Positions 56,470 through 64,000 of a stretch of DNA of 64,000 nt are shown here, piece by piece. Under the pieces are notes generated by a model. That model searched no databases. It saw nothing but the letters and a program-made list of their open reading frames with translations, and was not told the DNA's origin. A program made the position numbers and the translations under genes. Numbering within the stretch: position 1 is the first letter of the stretch; every line of letters starts with the position of its first letter. This DNA comes from Absidia repens (Eukaryota; Mucoromycota; Mucoromycetes; Mucorales; Cunninghamellaceae), in contig MCGE01000010.1 of assembly GCA_002105175.1 (NCBI GenBank), forward strand, positions 868,001 through 932,000, read 5' to 3'.

Positions 56470-56670
56470 AATGAGGGGGCTCTATAACTAATAGCGTATT
56501 GAAATGAGATAGATACTATGAATGATACTACGTAAAAATGAGCGGGTATTATAATTAAAACCATGCAAAAATAAAGTAGGTACTACGGCTAAAACTAGGT
56601 AAAAATGAAGTGAGTACTATGACCAAACTATGTAAAAATGAAGGGAGTACCAACACTAAAACTAAATATA
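56470..56670. repeat. Degenerate tandem repeat, 33-34 bp period, six units
   Basis: Units begin AATGA or AATAA at 56470, 56503, 56537, 56570, 56604 and 56637, with lengths 33, 34, 33, 34, 33 and 34. Each then has a G-rich word (GAAGTGAG, GAGCGGG), GTACTAT-like bases, ACTAAAACTA-like bases and a closing GTAAA. The strictly alternating 33/34 period is notable. No ORF runs through it. Confidence 0.85.
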
Positions 56671-57135
56671 ATGGACGGGAAGTGGATAGCTGAATCAGTT
56701 GACAAACGCTTCACTAAATACCAAAGTCCCGGCCAATAATTCCTTATGGGACAAGAGAAACGGATTTGAATGAATTGACAGAGTCTAAAAAAACACAGAA
56801 TCAAGCAATTCAGTTAGAGTTACCAAAGGTCATTAACTAGTTAAAGAAAACAAGGACGTAAGGAGTGAATTGGCTAAAACCATGGCAGTGACGTTTCAAA
56901 TCAAGTGCGTAATTCGTAGTCTGACTGTTTATTGACCATTGAATTTTGGCGCCCTATTCTAGTCTGTACATCATATAATCAGATTCATTGTTGTAGCTTG
57001 TGTGGTAGGTAGTGAGAAGTGCATAACAATTGTTTGAAAAATATGAAATAATTCTGAGCCACCAAAAAACCTCGAGTTTTATTTTTGAATGTCCGCTTCA
57101 TTTCTATTTTTTTTTTCAGTGGGAAAAGCATTGTT

Positions 57136-57158
57136 TATATATATATATATATATATAT
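57136..57158. repeat. TA microsatellite
   Basis: About eleven TA dinucleotides in the 3' intergenic region of the eL18 gene. Confidence 0.85.
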
Positions 57159-57726
57159 CGATTGGCTTCATCGACTTGAAGATTACCATATAACATGGTA
57201 TGGCCTGTTTTTCTTTAAATAAAAGTAACCAAAAAAAAAAAAAAAAACTTTTCCCAAAAAGGTCAGGTTCCCAGTATAAAGGATTCATATTAAAAACACC
57301 ACATTGCCAGTCAAAAGGAACTACTATCCGGATCGACTAGAAAATTTTCATGTATCGTAGAAATTGTATTTAATCATGCCCCAGTTCATCGACTATTCAC
57401 TACAAATCAGTCAATTACAAATAATAAAATTGAAACAAGACTATAATAGCCACTAATAAATTCAACTGCAGTAAATCGTCGTTTTAACCACAGCCATATT
57501 TTTTTCGCTACTGCCTATCATACACATTTGACATGTTGTCTTATCCAACCATAAAATGTAAGATCACATGTATCAGATCATACACAAATAAATGAGAGAA
57601 TCCAATATAGTTTATTGAGTTTATCAAGTTTTCAAAAGAGAGAAAAAAGGAAAGGGGAGAGGAGAGAGAAGGTGTGTAGAAAAAATAAAATAAATATAAA
57701 CTACCCAAAAAGACCAATCCACTAGT

Positions 57727-58673
57727 TTAGACCTTGAAACCACGAGAAGCACGCTTACCACGAGCCTTTTCGAACTTGCGACCCTTAGAGCGGACATAGG
57801 GCTTCTTGTTCTTGTGGGGACCCATACCGAAGTGCTTGACGGCTTCACGGCTGTTCTTGGCACCACGGACGAGAAGAGTGTTGGCACCAGTAGGAGCACG
57901 GAGAGCCAATTGATCCAAAGTGATGATTTCACCACCAGCCTTCAAGATGCGAGCCTTGGCAGTCTTGGTGACATGGAGAGCAGCAAGAGACAACTTGGGC
58001 AAGTCCAAAAGACGAGAGTCATCGGTGACGGTACCAACAACCACGAAGGTCTTGTTAGCAACATCCTTCTTGGCAGCGTACTTGGCCAAACGGGACACAG
58101 TAACGGGAGGGCGGTTGACACGAGACATAAAGAGACGCTTCAAGACAACCTTGTTGAAGTTGGCATCGGTACGGCGAGCAAGGAAACGATACAACTATTA
58201 TATTCAAATTAAAGAAAATAAAAACATCGTATGGTGAATAATTGATATACATAGAGCTTGAGAATCTATATACTGACTGACCTTGACCAACAATTGCAAG
58301 TAGACATTGTCAGACTTGGGAGCAGTACGGTTGCTGTTCTTAACGTGATGCTTCTTGATGTCGATACCCTATTTTACAAAATAAAATAAAAAGTATGAGT
58401 ATACAATTTCAAGATTCGCTGTCGCATTCCACCCTGCCTCCATGCCTCTTTTTTATAAATCAGGACCCCAGCCCCCGCTTTTTTCATGTCAATGAAACTG
58501 ATGGCTGGCACATTCGCATACTACACAATCCATCAATCCAAAATTTTGAAAAAAGAGAATACTGATCCCATCCTATCCATCCATCCATCCATTGTTCCAT
58601 TCGTCCTTTGTTGATTCATCCTATTTAATCATCTTTTTGTGTGTTCCACGTATAAATATAAAAAACATACCAT
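57727..58673 (-). CDS. RPL18: 60S ribosomal protein eL18
   Basis: Structural protein of the large ribosomal subunit. Exons 58671-58673, 58282-58368 and 57727-58194 give 185 residues, close to the 186 of yeast. Exon 1 is only the ATG, followed by donor GTATGT; exon 2 begins GGTATCGAC and gives [20 protein letters not shown], then [20 protein letters not shown]. The body has [40 protein letters not shown] and [20 protein letters not shown]. The C-terminus [16 protein letters not shown] is diagnostic. Intron 1 is about 302 bases, much longer than the window's usual 50-90, and contains four CATC repeats on the plus strand. Ribosomal protein genes often carry a long first intron with regulatory roles or snoRNAs; I saw no convincing snoRNA boxes. 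Confidence 0.96.
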
Positions 58674-59011
58674 GGCGGATTCAGGTGGGTGAGAAAAGAG
58701 AAGGTAAAATGAGTGTTGGCCCCAAAAGATCTGCTTTTGAAGTAAAAAAAAAAAAAAAAAAAGAGAGTGAGGGATATAAAAATTGGCCGGACCGCGCTAT
58801 TCAATCACCGATGGTCTTCATTAACCATCTACATTGCTGATAGTTAGGTAAATCATAAAAAGGAGGGAAATGATGGTTGATAATCTTTATTAGTTTCAAA
58901 ACAAAAGATTGAAGGCAATAAATATATACAAGTTATAAAACAATCGCAATCAAATTGACTCGAAGAAAAGTAAACTATGATAATAATAATAATAATAATA
59001 ATAATCTATAT
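58674..59011. promoter_or_regulatory. eL18 promoter and TSR3 3' UTR
   Basis: 338 bp. An A18 run at 58743-58760 lies in the eL18 upstream region. The TSR3 3' UTR has a TAA/TTA microsatellite at 58979-59004 and a UGUAUAUA word (minus strand of 58923-58930). Confidence 0.5.
58979..59004. repeat. TAA trinucleotide microsatellite
   Basis: About eight TAA units immediately downstream of the TSR3 stop codon. Confidence 0.85.
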
Positions 59012-60477
59012 CTAATGGATAATGTGGGTATTGCCTAGCTTGTCAACGATCACTTTGGTGTCTTTGTCTTTGGTCTTGTCATCATGATCGACAGCGTCAG
59101 TATCAGAGTCAGATTCAGTACCAGCATCGTTTTCATCAGAAGCACTTCCATCATCATCGTGTTCATCATCGTCCTCGTCGTCGTCAGTTTCATCATCCTC
59201 ATCCTCATCATCAAAGGCAGTAAACGCGGTTTGTCGATTGGTGTTCCGGAACAGTAGGTCATCTTCACTATCATCATTAGCAGTGCCATCAGAGCCGCTT
59301 TTATCACTGTCGTCTTCGTCGTCTGTAGGGGGATACATGCTGTCTCTGCTGTTTTTCCCCTCCTTTTCCTTTCGTCGTTCATCTTCCTCTAATGATGCCA
59401 AATATTCATTTTGTACAGCAACCACTTCCGTTGAGTCCTTGCATTTGGCATATCGATTCAATAAACCACTAATCACAAAAACGTGCGAGGAGTAAGTCTG
59501 ACAGAATGATCCATTACTATATAAATATTCCTACTTACGCATTCACTTTGTAAAACGCATGCCCCCATTTGAATTTTGACATCAAGGCTTCACCATGGTC
59601 AGGAAATCCTGTGACGTAAAAAATAGCAGCTAAAGCTTCAGCACAATTGAGTTTCCAAGGTTTGCCATAATTCACAGGATTGGTGGCTACAAGATAAGGT
59701 ACTATGATATAATAATGATAAAGAAGGTGGTCAGGGTCTGCACAGATGCCTACAAAACAATGTAAGCTGAACTTACATAGGCGGTCGGTGGGTCCTTTGA
59801 TCTTTGTAAATGGTACTTCATCAATCCTTGCCCAAGAGCAGTCCACGACCCCAGCACCGTATTGTTCAACAATGGATCTATCTGCAGGTGATACCGCCTT
59901 TTCGCCGACAGGACTAGACAATATAGAATAAGTGAGTCTACGTTCCCCAGCACATATACCCACCCAGTATCTCCCACTCTTACCTTGCTACAATACCACG
60001 GAAACGTTGAGATAATTTCAAAGTTTTCAACATATTGCATCTTGCCAACTTTACACCAGAGCATCTTTTAGGGTCACAGTGTTTAAAGTCCTAGAGTACC
60101 AAAAACATTATGTAAGTCTAACTGTGAAAAGAAGGAAAAAAAAAAGACAACACTTGCAAACATCTTCGGTCCACCCACATGTTGTGTCTTCGCTTACCCA
60201 CATCACTACAGGCATAGGAATCGACGATTCAGAATCTATCGTACCAATAAAAAAGAAAAAAAAAAGTGGTATGTAAAATGAAGGGAATGGTAGTGGCCGA
60301 TATTTCAAGTTACCTTCTTCATTACTGGCACCATATCGTTCCAGGCGTGAGTTCGTTTTCCTACGGGGATAAGAACAAAAACACCGATTAGTCGACAAAT
60401 AACAAAAATCAAGCTTCTGGAAGTCGATGTCATCCTTACGCTTTTCCACGAGTGTCAGTATATTGCTTTCTACCCAT
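59012..60477 (-). CDS. TSR3: 18S rRNA aminocarboxypropyltransferase TSR3
   Basis: Transfers the 3-amino-3-carboxypropyl group from S-adenosylmethionine to the hypermodified uridine (m1acp3-psi) of 18S rRNA, a late cytoplasmic 40S maturation step. Joined exons read MGRKQYTDTRGKAKTNSRLE, RYGASNEEDSESSIPMPVVM, then W, joined to DFKHCDPKRCSGVKLARCNM and LKTLKLSQRFRGIVA. The catalytic region is SPVGEKAVSPADRSIVEQYG, AGVVDCSWARIDEVPFTKIK, RLLPYLVATNPVNYGKPWKL, NCAEALAAIFYVTGF and LMSKFKWGHAFYKVN. The last exon is a long acidic Asp/Glu/Ser-rich tail (DDEDEDDETDDDEDDDEHDD) ending KLGNTHIIH. Six or seven exons; the smallest introns are about 60 bases. Family assignment is firm. Confidence 0.93.
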
Positions 60478-60809
60478 GATGATTTCGTGTAAGTAGGAGT
60501 GTAAAAGAGAACGAATGGTGAAAGTGGCTTGTTTTTATTACAAAAAAAAAAAAAAGGCAGCGGGGCTCCAAAAATAGAGGGGGGAAAAAATAGAACAATA
60601 CAGGCATAAAAAATAAATGGGAGGCTAAAAAAAAAATTGGTATGATTGATTGGATGGGCTATGTGCATAAAATATGAGATGATATAATAAATAAAAAAGG
60701 TAATAACAATAAGAAAATGGTAAAGTTCTGAAGAAGAGGTGGATCAATCTATCTACAAGTAATAAAAGAGAGAAATAAACTATAAAGGGTAAAAAGGAAC
60801 CAGAATGGT
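60478..60809. other. TSR3 promoter and 3' flank of the low-complexity gene
   Basis: 332 bp. A-runs at 60540-60554 and 60627-60636 on the plus strand are T-runs in the TSR3 sense orientation. No gene seen. Confidence 0.45.
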
Positions 60810-61490
60810 TTAGGCCATCCTATCCGAAAACCACTTGTGTATGGGTCGTCGTCGTTGTTTCGTGTTTGGTGTGATCCATTGTCGTACTTTGATTTTGATA
60901 TTTTCCCGCGTTGATAATGTTGGTGAAGAGGGTAGGTCATCGGCTAATTCCATGGCCAATTGAGAATCATCCCATCGCTGTTGTTGCTGTTGCTGCTGTG
61001 TTGAAGTGTGATCAAAGGACGTATTGTTGTTGTTGTCGGTGTTATCAATGATGCTATGTCGCAATGTTCTGGCGCTATCATCCACATTATTTTCTTTTGA
61101 AGACCCATAAGAATGGTGGTGTTGCTGTTGTTGATGATGATAAAGAACAGATGAAGATTCCTTTATGAGAGTGGAGCCTGCAGATGCCGAACGTTGAGGC
61201 GGTAAAGGTGGTGAAGAAGTACGACGTCGTAATCGCACAGATGCTGAATGAGACCGCTTTTCTAATGACCGATAAGATTGCCGGAAAGGAGGATTAGCGG
61301 TGGCAGTAGGTGAAGAAGAAGCCGAAGTAGGAGAAGTATAATAATAATAAGGACTATCAGTGGCTGTGGGAGATGTTGATAATACACTTGAGGCGCAACT
61401 GGTAGATGTTGATATAGATAAGCTTGGAATAGTACTTAAACCACTATTGATTCGGCTATTTTGTTGATAATGGTGTTGTGGCGAATCCAT
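60810..61490 (-). CDS. Low-complexity Ser/Gln-rich protein with basic C-terminus
   Basis: Single-exon frame of 226 residues, family not recognised. It starts MDSPQHHYQQNSRINSGLST, then has Ser/Thr/Pro-rich sequence, a short YYYYTSPTSASSSP stretch and SYRSLEKRSHSASVRLRRRT, which looks like a phosphorylatable Arg/Ser segment. PolyGln and His runs follow. The best candidate for a folded or binding region is the end: LSTRENIKIKVRQWITPNTK then QRRRPIHKWFSDRMA. An upstream in-frame ATG would encode a poly-Phe leader from the A/T-rich 5' flank, so it is not used. Codon use and clean length support a real gene, but without homology I keep moderate confidence. It might be a small regulator; no function assigned. 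Confidence 0.6.
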   Translation of the reverse strand: MDSPQHHYQQNSRINSGLSTIPSLSISTSTSCASSVLSTSPTATDSPYYYYTSPTSASSSPTATANPPFRQSYRSLEKRSHSASVRLRRRTSSPPLPPQRSASAGSTLIKESSSVLYHHQQQQHHHSYGSSKENNVDDSARTLRHSIIDNTDNNNNTSFDHTSTQQQQQQQRWDDSQLAMELADDLPSSPTLSTRENIKIKVRQWITPNTKQRRRPIHKWFSDRMA

Positions 61491-62227
61491 ATTGTTGAGA
61501 TTATATATAATGGCAAACAAAAAAAAAAAAAAAAAAAAAAAAGGAAGAAAAGGAAAAAGAAAGAAAAAAATAAAAAAAAAATAAATAAATAAAAATTTAA
61601 ACAAGATGAAATCTGGAACCTTAAAAGTTCAATATGGAAAAAGGCACGACCCATACTTGTCGTTGTTACAAATTTGTATTGTTCGAAGGGTATTTATTCA
61701 TCTTTCTGGACAAGAATATCCACGTGCTTTCTTCAAATGTGAATAAATTTATACCATTGAAGAGATTCCATACACTTTTACCACGTTTCCATTCAAACAC
61801 CGAAATCCAAAGTAGTGCAATGGGCATTCGATTGATATTTACTTTGTTCTATTCAGGGGAAATAAAAAAAAGTTCATTACAATAATAAATACATGGTTTA
61901 TTAACGTTTCACATTAACCAATGTTCGTATTTGTTCAACATCATAATAAATCGTGCTATAATTATTCAAAAGGAAGACTGCAAACAAATTCTGATCAAAA
62001 CAAATGATAAAGTTGATGATTGATATAAGGATGGTATTTTTATTTTTATTGAGTAATATATGATACAAAGTGGATAAAAAAAAAAAGAAATAAAAAAAAT
62101 GACAATGAAGGAAGGGAAAGGGAAAAGGGAACTAAAACTATATGATAATAATGATAAAGGACAATAATGTATACTATACTAAAGGGGGGGGATATGATAA
62201 CAGGCCAGCCATAATCAATGATATAAT
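61491..62227. other. Intergenic region between the low-complexity gene and the HSF gene
   Basis: About 740 bp. An A24-class run at 61519-61542 lies in the leader of the low-complexity gene. The HSF 3' UTR (62100-62227) has TTTAGTATAGTATAC on the minus strand. No gene seen. Confidence 0.5.
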
Positions 62228-63751
62228 CTAATGGGACAATGGATCATGAGGATTAATGAAATCAAAAGATTCATTAGAGTGGGATGACATGTTTGGTTGT
62301 AATGATGTATGGTGACTAAAATGAGAGTGAATAGGACTGGTTGATAAAGAGTGTGTCATTGGAATGGCCCCTGTTGATAAATGTCGTCGATGTTGTTGCT
62401 GTTGATTATGGTGCTGATGGTGATGCTGATGCTGATGCTGGTAATTCCTAGCTGGGTCCAAATCGTCCTCCGATATCATGGTGCTTGCACTTGGACTAGG
62501 CGGTAAATAACTGCTTAAAGTATGCGGAGATCGAGATCCAATAGAAGTAGGTGTAATTGGACCGTCTTGAATATTGAGCATACCGTTATTGTTTTCTGTT
62601 GGTCCTGGTGTTGATGTATGGTTTGGCTGATGCGAGGTCACAAATATAGATGGTGTTTCTTTTTGACTTTTGACAGTGGTGGTAGAGGCAGTAGTTGTAT
62701 TAATATTGCCAAGATGATGATATGACTCCATATTTAATTCTGGTGGCATTTGTCCTATCATACATAAAGGATTTCAATTAGTGGTTGGTCATTGTGCAGT
62801 GCTTATTTTACTTACCATTGTTTTGTTGACAGATATACTGCATCATATTCCGTAATAAATGATCTTGAGATTCTTGTTTTCGCTTTGTATCGTTGAGTTC
62901 CTTGACCACATGATTGAAGTTTTCAAATAGACCTGTGAGTTGCTGCATCATATCGGATTGAGAGGATTGGATTATATTCATATGTGCCTGGATATCACCA
63001 TTTACTTGACGCTGTTGGTTATCTGTTGTTTCCATTGCCTTTCGTTTGATATCATCCAATAATTCAGGTCGTCCACGTAAAAACTTTTGATGAGAAAATT
63101 CCCAGATTTGATTTTCGGCCAGAGTACGATGACCTCTTGGTGATTTGTTGACCTTGTGGAATCCATACCTATATACCAAATAACACCATTTATCATAAAA
63201 AGAGTTAGGACATGTTAAAGTTCAATCGCCGATCCCCACCATATTGCATTAAATTTTGCCTATTATCCGGCCCACACTCTCCCCCCCCCTACCCCTCCCT
63301 ACCCCTCCAACTCACTTACATGTTCAATTGCCGGACAAAGCTTGAGAAGTTGTTGTGTTTAAAATGTTTGGGCAAAACATCACGAGAGAATTCCATAATG
63401 TTGCAGACGATGAAAGACGATCCGGTATAACTCCAGGAAATCAAATGTTGGTATTGATCATCTAATACCATGCTAAAGAAAGAGAGTCGAAGAGAGATCA
63501 GTCAGTGACAAAGTGCAATGGAGGAACAGGTACAAAGGTACAATTGATTTTGTAACAACTTACTTGTATAGTTTATGGACAAAAGTGTTGGAATTCGTTG
63601 TTTTCGGAGGTGTTTGGACTGACAAGAGGTGATTAGAGTAATAAGCGCTTGAAGAAGACGAAGGTGGCGGGGACGCTGAGATAGACGACGTTTCGAATAC
63701 AGGATAGGTGTTACTCCCTGATGAGGTTGATGAAGTTCGACGGTGATGCAT
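62228..63751 (-). CDS. HSF-type DNA-binding transcription factor
   Basis: Winged-helix transcription factor of the heat shock factor family. Four exons. After the Ser-rich start MHHRRTSSTSSGSN, the DNA-binding domain begins FVHKLYNMVLDDQYQHLISW, followed by SYTGSSFIVCNIMEFSRDVL and PKHFKHNNFSSFVRQLNMYG, then FHKVNKSPRGHRTLAENQIW and EFSHQKFLRGRPELLDDIKR. Introns split the domain after LY and inside MYG. The recognition helix NNFSSFVRQLNMYGFHKV is canonical. A helical stretch MMQQLTGLFENFNHVVKELN could be the oligomerisation segment, but its heptads are weaker than in Hsf1. The C-terminal part is Ser/Pro-rich with a His/Gln run near 62390-62450. The fungal family includes Hsf1, Skn7, Sfl1 and Mga1; I see no receiver domain, so Skn7 is excluded. 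Which of the others cannot be settled by eye. Confidence 0.92.
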
Positions 63752-64000
63752 AATAAAATAATAGTAAAGTGACAAGTAGAAAATTAGATCCAACAGATTT
63801 AAAAAAAATAGAGAAGCAAAAGAGAGACGAAAAAAATGAAAGGTGTTTTGAGAGTGCTAAATAAGGGAGGAGCAGGTCACAAAATAGAAAACTTGGAAAA
63901 TCGGCATTTAAAGATTTATCAGATTGATTTTTGAAACACAGCCACAGCCTGTACACACTCGTGATTTGAAGGGGGGCGATAGGGGAAAAATCAAACTTAC
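63752..64000. other. HSF upstream region at the window edge
   Basis: About 250 bp. Probably 5' UTR and promoter of the HSF gene. The sense strand is pyrimidine-rich. No gene identified before the edge. Confidence 0.4.

Larger units (their letters stand above)
55801..57726. other. 1.9 kb gene-poor region with 33-34 bp tandem repeats
   Basis: Convergent gap between the RhoGAP and eL18 genes. It contains the RhoGAP 3' UTR with AATAAA near 55973, the tandem array at 56470-56670 (listed separately), an alternating TA tract at 57136-57158, an A-run near 57231-57247 and eL18 3' flanking sequence. No gene seen. Confidence 0.55.

Noticed and set aside
58369..58670. C/D snoRNA in the eL18 first intron
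   Set aside because: CTGA is present but the only C-box candidates (TTGATGG, AGATGAT) deviate from RTGATGA and the terminal stem is poor.
1..64000. tRNA or 5S rRNA genes
   Set aside because: I looked for GGTTCRANNCC-type B boxes and 5S-like words on both strands and found only matches inside coding regions or without an A box. A tRNAscan-SE run would be decisive.

Overview
The window comes from a filamentous fungus of the early-diverging Mucoromycota type. Order Mucorales is my best guess; I cannot name the genus. The evidence is AT-rich intergenic DNA full of homopolymers, compact genes cut by many short GT-AG introns of about 50-90 bases, fungal housekeeping proteins, and a eukaryotic queuine tRNA-ribosyltransferase that budding yeast lacks. 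I model 23 protein genes. I saw no rRNA, tRNA, CRISPR array, prophage or intact transposon.

Layout. 0.4-11.3 kb, minus strand: MON1 (vacuole and endosome fusion), glycyl-tRNA synthetase, a two-RRM RNA-binding protein, and NAD isocitrate dehydrogenase subunit 1. 11.9-14.3 kb: an unrecognised protein with a CUE/UBA-like C-terminus. A 2.6 kb gene-poor gap follows, then GTP cyclohydrolase I. 19.8-29.2 kb: a secreted lipase, an unrecognised helical protein, dynactin p62, YOS1 and an intronless SMYD-like SET protein. 31-35 kb: the rRNA-processing factor FYV7 and a second secreted lipase. A 4 kb gene-poor gap holds repeats and a perfect A52 tract. 39-51.4 kb: a Puf4-class Pumilio protein carrying a CCCH zinc finger, then SDA1, queuine tRNA-ribosyltransferase, FCF1 and FMP52. 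51.8-55.8 kb: a LIM-LIM-C1-RhoGAP. 57.7-63.8 kb, minus strand: ribosomal protein eL18, TSR3, a low-complexity basic protein and an HSF-type transcription factor.

Functional theme. The genes are mostly unlinked housekeeping genes, but ribosome production is well represented: FYV7, SDA1, FCF1, TSR3 and eL18, plus two tRNA-related enzymes. The Puf4-class regulator is also relevant, because yeast Puf4 binds mRNAs of rRNA-processing factors. The two lipases are paralogues with the same intron positions.

Hunt. I found no defence system, gene cluster or clearly new molecular machine. The best new observations are: (1) a dispersed repeat of about 320 bp in two inverted copies, at 15.5 and 36.4 kb, which looks like a duplicated transcription unit; (2) a degenerate tandem array with 33-34 bp period at 56.5 kb and another of 46-50 bp at 30.7 kb; (3) a recurring TTAGTTTAG/TTAGTATAG motif just after the stop codons of about half the genes; (4) two ribosome-related genes whose first coding exon is only the ATG; (5) a CCCH-PUF domain combination; (6) matching intron positions in the two RRMs of one protein. 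All coordinates and splice sites were worked out by eye.
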